The translations under genes were made by a program, and so were the position numbers. A stretch of 64,000 nucleotides of DNA from Euclidia mi (Eukaryota > Arthropoda > Insecta > Lepidoptera > Erebidae). Within the stretch, counting starts at the first letter, position 1. Each line of letters opens with the position of its first letter. Of this stretch, positions 43,240 through 54,569 are shown piece after piece. The notes beneath the pieces are model-generated. The model saw nothing but the letters and a program-made list of their open reading frames with translations. It ran no database searches and had not been told where the DNA came from. The stretch covers positions 20,372,807-20,436,806 of the forward strand of contig OX123190.2 of NCBI GenBank assembly GCA_944739405.2. Reading direction: 5' to 3'.

Positions 43240-43555
43240 TAGCGTAGTGGAGATACCAACGGACTGCCATGCAGAGAGGCTATCGGGTTCGAATCCACGG
43301 CGCGCACAAAAACCTCGGAGAGCACGTTAAGCCGTCGGCCCGGCTGTCACGAAGATCTTGGACTGTCGTTATTGGGAGTCAGTACCTAATAACAAACTGA
43401 CACTAGTCTTAACCATGGAATATAGCTAGCCCTTTGGGTTGCGGACTACGGAGGTCAGATAGGCAGTCGCTCTGTGGAAAAGCTAATATTCAGTCAAATG
43501 CGGCTAGACTAGAAAGCGGACCCCGGGTTCTAGCTGGGATAAAACGCTACAAGGA
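43240..43555 (+). mobile_element. tRNA-headed SINE, family C
   Basis: A box region GCGATAGCGTAGTGGAG, B box GGGTTCGAATCCACG, body with CCGTCGGCCCGGCTGTCACG and CGGACCCCGGGTTCTAGC, ending near GGATGACTAGAG. Confidence 0.7.
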
Positions 43556-43623
43556 TGACTAGAGGATGTCCGCAGCTTCGCACGCAACTTTTAAATATTT
43601 ATCTTCTTTTCCCGATCCCGTGG

Positions 43624-45676
43624 CACAGTGTTTTATTTTATCTCAAAATGACCACCTCCCTGATTACTAGTGAATCAGATAGAGCTTTTTATTCTTATTG
43701 CGAGAGTAAAACTCCCACGAATCCATCTGAACTAGTTTAGGAGATATCGGAGGTAAAACTTTTTACCCATATTTTGAAAAAATAATTAAAAAAATATTTA
43801 AAAAAATATTTCATCTAAACTTTTACAGTTGCTTTATTTTATTAACTACATTTTAAAAGGTCTTGTTTTTCTCTATGTTACGAGTCCTTTATGACTGCTC
43901 TAGACCGCGTAGGAACCGAGAAATCAGCGATTTTGTGATTTTCGTTTTTATTTTTTTTTGCCCATGTTCCTCAGTATTAGAATCTGCAATTTGCTTTAAA
44001 AAAGAGGTAATAAGGTAGACTACCAACACAAAAAAAAACAACAATGAATTCCGTGGAATCTCGGAAATATTAAGATTTACCCGAACCCGGGTAAATACCC
44101 GATGTTTTTATAGTGTAGTAATTTTTTAAAATTAACATAGGTTGTTGGGTACGTTTACGAGAACTGCCTTTATTTGTGTTTTTAGTTAGTTAACTAACTA
44201 ATTTTGTCGAGTGATAGGTAATATGGTGCGGGAAGGAGTCCACCCTCGAAAGGCAATCGCTGAAACCCCGTACATACATATTACTCTGGAGGACACGGGG
44301 GTGAGGCACTATGGAGCTGTCAAAGACTCATAGTGCCACTTTGCCTCAGCACGGCTTGTCCCACCGTGCTGAGGGATGTCACTCCGAGCTCCGATCGGAT
44401 GACTTAATGCAAGGAACAACAACAAAAGAACAAAGACTAGTGTTGAACAAATCATTTATAGATGAAAATAAATGATTTGTTCAACCAGTCTTTGTTCTTT
44501 TTCACGAAATGGGAGAAGTTGCTTTTACAAGTCTTGAATTTTTGTTCTACTTTACAAATAAATAATCCTATAGCCATAGCAAATTTTTCCTCTTGAGCAT
44601 TGGAAAGTGGAGAATTCAAATGTTTTGCAAGAATTAGTGACATCAAACCTACCCTCTCGGGTTTACTTAGATCCGTTGGCCTACCCAATCGTCCATTTAT
44701 TTTTTTGCTCTCTTGAATAAAAATATTAAAAGCCTGTAATCTGGTTAATGAAGGATCTGGGTCTTGGTGTACTCCTCGTGTATTTGCGGTCTCTTCCGGA
44801 GCATGTGAAGGACCGGCTACGGCGCAATCCGTAGCTTCACTTGCCACTCGCCAACCAACATGAGGGTTGGCGCCCTCCTTGCATTAAGTCATCCGATCGG
44901 AGCTCGGAGTGACATCCCTCAGCACGGTGGGTCAAGCCGTGCTGAGGCAAAGTGACACTATGAGTCTTTGACGGCTCCATAGTGCCTCACCCCCGTGTCC
45001 TCCAGAGTAATATGTATGTACGGGGTTTCAGAGATTGCCTTTCGAGGGTGGACTCCTTCCCGCACCATATTACCTATCACTCGACAAAATTAGTTTGTTA
45101 ACTAACTAAAAACACAAATAAAGGCAGTTCTCGTAAACGTACCCAACAACCTATGTTAATTTAAAAAAATTACTGCACTAAAAATATTCGGGTATTTACC
45201 CGGGTTCGGGTAAGTTCGGGTAAATCTTAATATTTCCGAGATTCCACGGAATTCATTGTTGTTTTTTTTTGTGTTGGTAGTCTACCTTATTACCTCTTTT
45301 TTAAAGCAAATTGCAGATTCTAATACTGAGGAACATGGGCAAAAAAAAATAAAAACGAAAATCACAAAATCGCTGATTTCTCGGTTCCTACGCGGTCTAG
45401 AGCAGTCATAAAGGACTCGTAACATAGAGAAAAACAAGACCTTTTAAAATGTAGTTAATAAAATAAAGCAACTGTAAAAGTTTAGATGAAATATTTTTTT
45501 AAATATTTTTTTAATTATTTTTTCAAAATATGGGTAAAAAGTTTTACCTCCGATATCTCCTAAACTAGTTAAGATGGATTCGTGGGAGTTTTACTCTCGC
45601 AATAAGAATAAAAAGCTCTATCTGATTCACTAATAATCAGGGAGGTGGTCATTTTGAGATAAAATAAAACACTGTG
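43624..45676. mobile_element. Transib/RAG-like foldback transposon, 2,053 bp, CACAGTG ends, 5-bp duplication
   Basis: Ends are CACAGTGTTTTATTTTATC and the reverse complement, and the site duplication CGTGG (43619-43623 and 45677-45681) is verified by the empty site in the interrupted Helitron-like copy. Inverted arms run 43624-44415 and 44877-45676, about 800 bp each with few differences. The Transib superfamily has CACWRTG-type ends and 5-bp GC-rich duplications; CACAGTG is also the heptamer of vertebrate V(D)J signal sequences. No RAG1-like transposase is present, so this copy is non-autonomous. The 460-bp middle holds a small frame on the - strand. Class assignment rests on ends and duplication length only. 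Confidence 0.8.
44452..44847 (-). CDS. Unknown 131-codon frame inside the CACAGTG element
   Basis: Open frame in the unique middle of the foldback transposon. It contains RLQAFNIFIQESKKINGRLG, SLILAKHLNSPLSNAQEEKF and CKSNFSHFVKKNKDWL. It starts at a GTG, with no ATG in frame at the beginning, so it is probably the last exon or fragment of a longer protein. I recognise no domain. The stop lies close to a hairpin at 44425-44495. Confidence 0.4.
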   Translation of the reverse strand: MASEATDCAVAGPSHAPEETANTRGVHQDPDPSLTRLQAFNIFIQESKKINGRLGRPTDLSKPERVGLMSLILAKHLNSPLSNAQEEKFAMAIGLFICKVEQKFKTCKSNFSHFVKKNKDWLNKSFIFIYK

Positions 45677-45769
45677 CGTGGGAGTTTCGGGAAATCCTTT
45701 GTTAGTGCACCCCTATGGTCCCAAGGAATATACATTCTAAATTACCATGCCTATGGTTATTTAGGTACA

Positions 45770-46500
45770 ATGCTACCACTTCCGATGGTTAACCAAGTAA
45801 TCACAGAGACATCCCTAAATATTCGCGTGTCCGCCACAATGATGTCTATCATAGTCTTAGTGTCGCGGTTCTGCCACGTCCATTTCCGTTAAGGCTGCTT
45901 GTTTAAGAACAAGATGATTAGGTATAGCACCTCCACCTCAATCGAGGAAGGTAACGAGCATTTGCTCCCTATGATTTTTGTGCCAAATTCTTGCGGTCCT
46001 TCTACCAATGCAAATATTAGGTATGTATACTCTAGGGGCAGTATAGGTATATGGGCATGGCATATATAGGTAGTATGGGCATTATCGGGGCTTAACCACG
46101 TCCATTTCCGTTCGGCCTGCTTCTTTAAAACGAGTTGATTAAAAATGATCCTCCATCTCTAGGAAGTTAACACGCCTCTGTGATTTCTAGATCCGTGCGA
46201 TCCTGATACCGATTCACCGTAAATATGCACTCCCACTTTGGGGTTGAATTTCTCCATGACAACATTGAAGTGGACCTTTTGGGTGTTATGTAAGGCCTTG
46301 GAAATGTCTAAATATATTTCCTCCACGTCATCATCCGAGTATATCGAAATCGATGCATACACTTGGATAATTTTAAAGTTCATACCCTGAGAGGAACTTA
46401 TATACTTACCAAGAATCCGGCTCCGCCTTGGGATGGCTGGTGTTATGGTGTTCCTCTCTAAGTACATAAGATGACCAGAATCTAGCGTAATGGTATTCTA
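45770..46500 (-). mobile_element. RTE-type LINE endonuclease fragment
   Basis: The - strand frame at 46467-46159 reads MNFKIIQVYASISIYSDDDV, EEIYLDISKAL, KVHFNVVMEKFNPKVG and GSRNHRGVL, the APE endonuclease of an RTE-like element. A similar but shorter stretch (CCACGTCCATTTCCGTT) occurs twice, at about 45873 and 46098, so the 3' part is duplicated. Dead. Confidence 0.65.
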
Positions 46501-46829
46501 CGCCTCACTGCGAACTTCACATAATCTCAAAACATGCCAGGCGTAGCTTTCGCACCAGTGACGCTGCTGTCCGCCACTAGTGCATTGCGCCTACATTTTA
46601 AAATATTTGTTTATTGTTCACCTCGTTGTTTAAGCTTTCTCGCTCCCAAAAATAAGAAGTTATGTGTCTTCCTCTGAGACAGAGGAGTACTGGGAGAGCC
46701 CAATTGGTGCCCTTAAGCGGCCGCGCCCGTAAGCGTAAATATCCTGCTGTCAATACAACAGGGTAATTTGACTGCCTCCCTACCAGTGCCACGTTAGCTA
46801 CGCCAGTAATTTAAAGATCGTGTATCCGC

Positions 46830-47740
46830 CTCCCACGTGATCAGTTGGTCGAATCGGACGTGTGGTTGGATTTTAGGGGGCAGTCTTGTTGGGACCTGGT
46901 CACCAAACGAACAATGACTTCATTCCAATATAAAAGAAATGATGGCAATCCGCAATGTCCTCAACGATCAAGGTCAGAACTTGGCCTCAATAGCACTTCA
47001 CATTTAATGCGACAACCGGACAGTGGTGTCATACATCCGAAACGAAGGAGGTACCCAATCGCAACCCTTGAGGGAACTAACACGTGAAATTCACCTTACT
47101 CGATCAGCACAACATACATGTCAACATATATACCAAATCCCAGGTCAGTACAACTATCAAGCAGATGGACTATCATGAAACCAAGAACCACAAAAATGGC
47201 ATCTACTACCATCATTCACGTAGGTTGTGTTTGCGAAATGGGGAACACCAGTGATAGATCTTTTTGCCTCGAGTCAAGCACACTGAACAGGCGGGACAAA
47301 AAAGCATGTGTTTACGACGCACTTAGTGTAACCTGGGATTATCCCTTAGCCTGGATTTTCCTACCTCCATATCTAATACCAAGAGTACGCGCCCACCTGA
47401 ACCAAGCGCAAAGCCACCTTGTAGTAGTACCACGCTGGAAGAAGGTATACCTATTGGCGACCGGATTTAAAGGGCCGCTCCCTGTCAGCACCGTTCACAG
47501 TGAAGAACCGCGACCGAGTACTAGTGGACACAATAACAGTCTCCCTCCAGCCAAAGTGACAATAATGACCCTTGAAGTGTGGCGTTGTGGGGGTGGGAGA
47601 GGTACTTAACTGATTGGACTGACGAACAAAAAACCCTACTTACATCTAGCTGGCGAGAGTCAACCCTAAATACTTATCGCCCTGCATGGAAAAGGTGGAC
47701 GAATTGGGCTCAAAGGAACCGGCAGTGGCGGCGCTAGACC
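46830..47740 (+). mobile_element. DIRS-like tyrosine-recombinase retroelement fragment
   Basis: Across several frames: RNase H piece DNRTVVSYIRNEGGTQSQPL then RELTREIH near 47005-47090; VYDALSVTWDYPLAWIFLPP and HLVVVPRWKKVY at 47310-47450; then SWRESTLNTYRPAWKRWTNW near 47650-47705, the start of the tyrosine recombinase. This order is the one found in DIRS elements. Many frameshifts and stops. Confidence 0.7.
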
Positions 47741-47789
47741 ATATGTGGACGTCGGCGACATCAAGTTCGCGAGGCCCCTTTTACTTACT

Positions 47790-47940
47790 ACTTATACGCC
47801 TCTCCCAACATGCGCCACAATTACCCGTCCTCTGCTTTCTGCATCTAGCCCACCCTAGCCACCTTTTTAAGTCGCCGGACCACCTAGACGGGGAGCGTCT
47901 CACTTCAGCCTGCTTATACGGCGAGCTTTGTCGGTTACTC
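47790..47940. repeat. Dispersed repeat piece
   Basis: CGCCTCTCCCAACATGCGCC and following bases match 19065-19140. Class unknown. Confidence 0.4.
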
Positions 47941-47989
47941 TAGTTCTCTTCCGAATGACCTCGTTGCGAATTATATCCTTTAGAGAGAT

Positions 47990-49450
47990 TCGGATCATAG
48001 CTCGTTTCATGGCACGCTTAGGGACTAAACCTATGGAACAGCCCGACCGTCAGTGTCCAGGTTTCGTCACCGTATGTGATTACTGGTAGTACGCATTGGT
48101 CGAAAACTTTTGTCTTGAAGCTTCGCGGAATAAGTGACATGAAGACCCGACGTAGCTTACCGAATGCTGCCCATTTTAAATGAATCCTTTCGATTTCCTT
48201 CTCGAAGCTGTGTCTACCCAACTGTATTACTTGCCCCAGGCAGACATACTGTTGCACAACTTCGAGCAAGGAACCGTCAATGCAGATCGCTCTCGACACG
48301 ACGTGTTCATTGAACATGACCTTCGTTTTATACAGGTTCATGCCGAAACCAATCGGCCGGTAGGCTTCATAAAGGTCGTACAGCATTTTGCTAAACTCTT
48401 CCGACATCTCTGCTATTAGGACAATGTCGTCTCTGCTATTAGGACAATGTCGTCAGCAAACCGAAGGTGTGAGATGTACTCGCCGTTGATATTCAGGGTC
48501 TTGGAGACATCCTCAAGTGGGTTGGTGAACTGCTTGGCCCCTTGCCGGACTCCCCTACGCAAATCTATGGTGGTTATCTTGTCTTGGTAATGGTCGCGGT
48601 TTGCTGTCAAGAACAGCCCAGGTTTCAATAGAGTCGAAATCTGTCTCGTAGTCCACGAATGCCATACACAGCGGCTGACAATCTACCGAACAGTATGGAT
48701 ATGGTTCACGGTGTTGTAGCCTTTTCGAAACCCGGGTTGCTCTGATGGCTAGAAGTCATCGAGTCTTCAAGCGACACGGTTTGTAAAAACTTTTCGAGAA
48801 TAACTTGTAGATATGGCTCAGGAGTGAAACAGATCTGTAATTCTTCAATAATCTCTGTGTGTTGAAGTTTCGTGGATGACGGCATTGAGGAGACTTGCTA
48901 GCTCTCTCTGGATTGTGTCTCCACGTGCTCAGAGGAATTCTGCAGTGATACCGACATCAAAAGGCGCTTTCTTCTTCCTAAGTTGCTCAAGGGCAGCCCG
49001 TACCTCGCTCTGGTCGACATCTGGGATGTCTTCGGTAAAGTGGCGCGTCAATGGGACTCTGCGGTAGTCAATACTAGGTCCAGTTTTCTGTCTACCCGCG
49101 AGGTATACAAGTGTCGATAGAAACTTTCAACGTCTGTCTCGAGAATCTCGAACTTTGAGTTGACGGTGTGGCCATTCGCAGTTCTTAGTTTCGTTAGTTG
49201 GGGCTGCCTCAACTGCTTAGTGAAGACTTTTGACCCCGGTTTTCCTCGATCGCAGCCTCTATTGTGCGAGTATTAAAGCGTCGGATGTCACAACGCCTTA
49301 GCTGCCGTATTTTTTGGTTTACGGCTCTTCTATCAGGTGAAGACAGCTGACAGGATGGCATCTCGCGTCTTTTCATCTTTAGTTCGAGAGTCTCGCTTTA
49401 AAGTTTAGACTCCTTGTTTCTCCTCTGTGCGGGGAGATCTTTTCTGCTTT
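47990..49450 (-). mobile_element. RTE-type LINE reverse transcriptase fragment
   Basis: On the - strand: GVRQGAKQFTNPLEDVSKTL, NINGEYISHLRFADDIVLI (48628-48420), then GMNLYKTKVMFNEHV, YVCLGQVIQL and VFDQCVLPVITYGDETW (48407-48018). More decayed RT sequence continues to about 49450. A 22-bp tandem duplication at about 48411-48455 (TGCTATTAGGACAATGTCGT) sits in the FADD-to-SEEF region. Confidence 0.75.
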
Positions 49451-50149
49451 TAGCCTCACTGTTTTTTTTTCAGGATTGTGTCGTACCTAAGATTAGCCGC
49501 TATTTAAGCTTAGATAGTCTGTCTTGGCTCATCGTGCTCCTCGAATAGGCCAAATAGGCGAAATTACTACTCACTACCATTACGAATGTGTACGAAAATT
49601 ATAAAAGGCATTACCATCTGCTTAGTTTTTTCCGAAATGTTCGGGGTCGGCTACCTAAACCAGGCTGAGTGGCGAAACCAAAAGTTTTAAGGTTGCGAGG
49701 CCCCTTCAGGCGCGAGGCCGTCGGCGGTCGCCGACGTCGCCGACGCCTAGCGCCGCCACTGGGAACCGGGTTAACAGACGCACCCCGTCCGGTTCTAACT
49801 TAGCAAGGTTTTTAACGGATCTTCACCAAAAACAAAAGCTTGTCCTTAATACCACCTTAGTTCACAAATCCACACATCGGTTGGGTTCAAGAATTTATAC
49901 ATGACTTTTGTAATAAGTTATGTAGTCGGTTATTGTATTAACTGCCCCGGATGCCTCCCTTTTTGGGGTGCCACCCATCCAAAAAAAGGGGTGACATCCA
50001 AAACTCAACTTTAAACAATGTACAAAAATATAAAACAACATAGGCACTAGCTCAGAGTTAGCCCGGAATTGTTAGGTATCGACTAAAAAAAAAAAGGTTA
50101 TCCGCCAACTTCCGCCCCGGGTGCCACCCAAGCTAGCTACGCCACTGCG
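49451..50149. other. Intergenic, repeat debris
   Basis: GTCGGCGGTCGCCGACGTCG around 49725 is a small palindromic GC-rich patch. The end (TGCCACCCAAGCTAGCTACGCC) resembles a transposon end. No exon. Confidence 0.35.
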
Positions 50150-50157
50150 CCTGTATC

Positions 50158-51230
50158 TAGGGAATGCAAATCTCGCGAGATTTGGGCTCAAGCGAGATCT
50201 CGCGAGTTTATGAAGCCAATCTCGCGAGATCTCGCCAATTTCGAGATTTCGCGAGATTGGCAGTTTTGTATGTTTTCTTTTGTAAATAATCCCAATATTT
50301 AAATAAATTAGGACAAAAATAATAACCATTTTAAGTATTAAGTATAAGATAAACTTTATTTTTCACTAATTTTTCAATAGAATTTTGTGCTTCAAACATT
50401 GTTTGACGTACCTATCTGTCTATAATTTTTAATAAACTTTTATGAAGTTAACTTTGGATCTGTCAGATCCGTCCGTAAAAGTAATAACAATAAAGTAATA
50501 AGAAATGAAAAAAAAAACAACCTGTCTTCGCTTCTAATATGAAACAAAAATCTTTTAGTAGTAAAACATTTATTGTAAAATAAACAAAACAACGAGTCAA
50601 AAAAAAAAACTTACTTATTATCTAACTATGATACTAAACTGAGGTACTATTATCAATTTGGTAAATAAAACTATATCTACTCAGTAGAGCTTGTAGACAG
50701 GTATTACAGATTAATTAACAAAATATACCTATAAGGCAAACTATTAGAAATTACAGATCCTAATTAACAAACCATACCTGCCAATCAAAGGAAAGATTGG
50801 TTCAGTTCAAATCACAAGCCATTATTACGAATTATTTTCAAAGTAGCTCCTCAAGAAGCACAAAATGTCCAAAGAATCGTCTGCTAAACGTCTTCCTTTT
50901 CTGTTGGCCAGATAACCAGCCGCTGAGAAAGCCATTTCGGATTCAACGCTATTTGAAACCGCAGTTCTCAGGCAGACATCCGCGAACTGCAAAAGTTTGC
51001 CTTTTGACCCCCCGGATTCGTATAAATTCATTTCATTTTTAATTAATGCTGATACCGATAGATTGCGATCCGTCCGTGTCAATTCGCGCTTCGAATAAGA
51101 CGTTTTTATGTTCGAGTGCAATCTCGTAAATCTCGCGAGATCTCGCCTGTTTTTCGACCGAGATTAATTTCGCTAAAAAAGGCCGAGATCTCGCGAGATC
51201 GAGATCTTGGGAACGAGATTGCATTCCCTA
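50158..51230 (-). mobile_element. hAT transposon derivative, 1,073 bp, 8-bp duplication
   Basis: Flanked by CCTGTATC on both sides (50150-50157, 51231-51238); ends TAGGGAATGCAA and TTGCATTCCCTA. Both subterminal regions carry many copies of TCTCGCGAGA-type words. On the - strand the frame at 51121-50825 ends with VESEMAFSAAGYLANRKGRR then LADDSLDILCFLRSYF, the C-terminal dimerisation region of hAT transposases. The N-terminal and catalytic parts are gone. Confidence 0.9.
50825..51121 (-). pseudogene. hAT transposase C-terminal remnant
   Basis: About 60 residues of the hATC dimerisation domain remain, with the conserved S-x-E-x-x-F-S-x-A and D-I-L-x-F-L positions. No DDE residues are left, so it cannot act as a transposase; it could at most dimerise with an intact one. 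Confidence 0.75.
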
Positions 51231-51238
51231 CCTGTATC

Positions 51239-52795
51239 CCCAAAGGGGTAGGCAGAGGTGTAATATTACACCCACATTTTGCCATGAATTTTAGGTTCAT
51301 ATTATATATTAGAGAGAAAATCGTAGTTTTTGCAGCAACCTTACTGTTTCGTTCATTACTTGTTTCTTTAGGTACACAAGAGGTACCAAATATACTTACA
51401 TACTGCACTTAGCTATATATATTGGTTAGCAGTACACCCACGCAGTACCTAGTTTTTAAAATATCTTTGTACAGGTGAAGGTACACAGATTTTCTAGAGA
51501 GGTAGGGTACACCGAAGGTACCAAATAACTGAAACAAATTTAGGCAAATCTGGAAAGTACACCCGCCATCCTGATATACACTGCACCCCCACTGCTCTGG
51601 CGCCTGTGTGCGCCGCACACATCGGGGGGCGGCTCGGCCCTGCTAGGGACGGAGGATGAGCCCGCAATGTGGATTTCTATCGTGAAGACAAACATGTAGG
51701 TAATTTAGACCAGCATTAGGCAGCTTAGTATGAATTTACACTTTTATTTGTCCGACATTAGGTACGTCCACCGATTTTGTCAGTTTGATACTGAAAAAAA
51801 TAGACCTCGCAGGAGACTAATCAGTACCCATGTGTAATACAGAAGGTACCTACATAATATCGACACCTTACTTAGAACAGGCCTGGCGCACTTCGCATTT
51901 TAGGTACAAACTTACAAGTACCTCGGCCGACCACGTCGACGTGGTTGGATTTAGTGGGTTGCCGCGCGCCGCTCACATTAGACGTCACGCAACGCAACGA
52001 GTGCGACCGCTCCGTATTCTCACGCGCCGTGTTCATACACTGTTCAAATTATATATCTAAACGCCTTTAACAACGAAAATGTATCATGACAAGTCTTAAT
52101 GCAAAGTATTGCTCAATTAACTGTGTGTCGAAAACGACTTGAAAATTTGATTTTATTTTATTTATATTACGAGAGCAACTTGAAAATTTGAGTTTTTGTT
52201 TGTTGAGATATCTTAACGATTATGGTGTCAAGTTAAAGATCTAGTTCAAAAACCATTTTATCTGTTTGAATCATGTAAATCGGTCCACGCGTTTAGGAAA
52301 TAACTAAGAATCAGTATAGTAAAAATGTAAACAACCAGAATTTTTGTGGTATTTGTTCTACGAGCTCAAATAGTGGGATAGGATACTTATATGATAATTA
52401 TTTATTATTAGGTACGTGGTCAAGTAGGTAGATAGACGATGAATAAATATTATAGTTGCAGCGGCAAGTCAACAACCCTAGCGCCCCACTCCGCGCCAGA
52501 CAGTGACAGCGTTATGTGTTAGAAAAGAAAGGGAACGGTTAGGTTAATATCGCATTAGGCACTGAGTGCTTATGCGAGTTGAATTGCACTTTGTTGCTTA
52601 GTAGCAAGAGTCGCAAATTCAATAAATTGGTTTGACAAGTGAATTTTCTGTACGTTAGTACTATTCTTTATTCTGTGCTTAGAAGTAACTAGGTACCTAA
52701 TGAAAAAACAATAGGCAAAACTAGGTAGGTATATTTAAAGCATATTATGTGTTTACTAAAATAAAGTAGGATACGTTATTCTAAAGTGCGGTTGG
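51239..52795. other. Intergenic; SINE scrap then unclassified
   Basis: 51239-51300 is the 3' part of a reversed family A SINE, which the hAT entered. After that no repeat is clear. GC-richer patches at 51590-51680 and 51890-52040 could be promoter or 5' UTR sequence of a gene outside the window, but no frame supports this. Confidence 0.35.
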
Positions 52796-52799
52796 CACC

Positions 52800-53035
52800 A
52801 AGAGCTGAAGATTCACGGTAGACGATTTAGCGACCGCCTCACCCCTTGACACTGCGCCGAATGCAGTGGGTTCGATTCCCACACAAGAGAACACTTTGTG
52901 TGACCCATAAATTGTTGTTTCTAATCTGGGTGTTCATCGTGTCCGTTAGTTGTACGAGAAAGTATGTTTGTAAAGTCCCCCGCGACACAGAATTTAGTCC
53001 TAGTAAGGAAGCTGTCTTTTAAAACGAGAAAGAAA
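52800..53035 (+). mobile_element. tRNA-headed SINE, family B
   Basis: CCCCTTGACACTGCGCCG, B box GTGGGTTCGATTCCCAC, body TTGTTGTTTCTAATCTGG and TCCCCCGCGACACAG. Confidence 0.7.
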
Positions 53036-54560
53036 AAAGAAATATAATATAAAATTCTATATATAAGTACCTAAACCAAAAACTGAGAAATCAAATTCGT
53101 TTCACGAAATATAGACAAGTTATATTTATTAAATTAGTTAAGTGTTTCGTTGCATTTATGTTGTTTACCGTTTTAATAATATCTGTAAGTATAGGTTACC
53201 TTTATGCATCCAATGCGATAATGCAGTGATTATCGCTACAAACCTAGATTAGGTACCTACCAACTTCAATGTTAATAGGTGCTGAACTGCTGACTGATAG
53301 ATTATTATGTTCCCACATGTTGATCAAATACACATATAGATTCCGTTCATGTCATTCAAAGCATTATCAAACACTACCATAAAAGAAATTGGTATGTATC
53401 CGCAACGTCTTCAAAATAAATTCTTATTTTATCTGTGTAGACGATGCATGACGTGGTTTACTGAAATGAAAAGAAGATTAAAAATACACTTTACATTATT
53501 TGCACAAACGTTATAAAAGCTGACGCGAACGAATGGTGAACGATCATAGCATTGCGTCACCGCGATTTAGGCCAGCTACTAAATATTCCGGCGAATTGAG
53601 CGGCGCGGCGCACCGCGCTGGCACGGTCAGGGCCCGCTTGTCCCTGACCACGGTCAACGGCATCGTTTGAAGGTGCCCTCCGAACGGAACACATTCACAA
53701 AGCCACTCTTTGTTACTACGTTGATGTCTGTACGTTTTATATTATCAGCTCTATGCTTTATGAATCACACATACGCGATGCTCATTAATTGTTCGTAACT
53801 ATTATAATATAAGTTATGTTTCCATTGTCGGTACCTATGCATTATTACGTAATACTACTTACGGTTCGTCCGACTAAAGAAAATTGTTACTTACATATAC
53901 CTACTTATTAGGTATGTTTCGATATCGATTTCTCTATCCGCTATCGTTTTGTCTCTGTTTTTATCAACACCTATTTCGTGTAGGTAAGTAGATATCTGTG
54001 CATTTTAGATAACGACAGTGCAGTTTAGTTATGAGTGATATAACGAAAGAGGTTGGCATGCTCAATATAAATACTTAGATAAGAGGGCGACGCGGGTGTG
54101 TGCATGTTCGTGCGGGGGGACTGCGGGAGGGGCGCGAGGGACGAGGGGTTTATCTGCTCCGTCCGTGGTCATTAGGCGCCAAAGGTGACATTGCCAGGTC
54201 ATCGACCCACACCAGTATTGTTTTTATTCTATTTCGTGTTCGCATTGTTTTGAATGCATCGCGTTGTGTGTGTTACCTGGAATGTCGTTCATCAAATACC
54301 GGTGTCTACTTAGAATCAAACACAATGACTTGGTCAGCCGATTGTTTTTGTTATAACGAAATTCTAAGATATGAAAAACAAAAAATTGATTAGGCCTACC
54401 TGTGTTGTAATATATTATGCTGGTACTGAGCTAGTAACTAAATCAGATTCCAATATAGACTACGCCGATGGATAATCGCATTATGTAGGTAGGTATGCCT
54501 ATTTCGGATTTTATGGTTATAAAATTTTAAGGTTTGACTTTGTTTCGCATAGTCTACTTT
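53036..54560. other. Intergenic, nothing firm
   Basis: AT-rich with GC-rich islands at 53570-53680 and 54085-54160. No frame with a recognisable product, no named repeat. Confidence 0.35.
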
Positions 54561-54569
54561 TAAAAAAAA

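Larger units (their letters stand above)
43556..45760 (-). mobile_element. Helitron-like element split by the CACAGTG element
   Basis: 43556-43623 (ending CCCGATCCCGTGG) and 45682-45760 (starting GAGTTTCGGGAAATCC) are the two halves of one GACTGACAGAC-family copy. Joining them across the insert gives the same order as at 5593-5799. Confidence 0.75.

Noticed and set aside
45770..49450. One single RTE element spanning the endonuclease and RT pieces
   Set aside because: On the minus strand the endonuclease should lie at higher coordinates than the RT, but it lies lower, so these are separate insertions.
51590..54400. GC-rich patches with short frames taken as possible first exons
   Set aside because: No start codon, splice site or protein match supports them; noted only as unclassified sequence.
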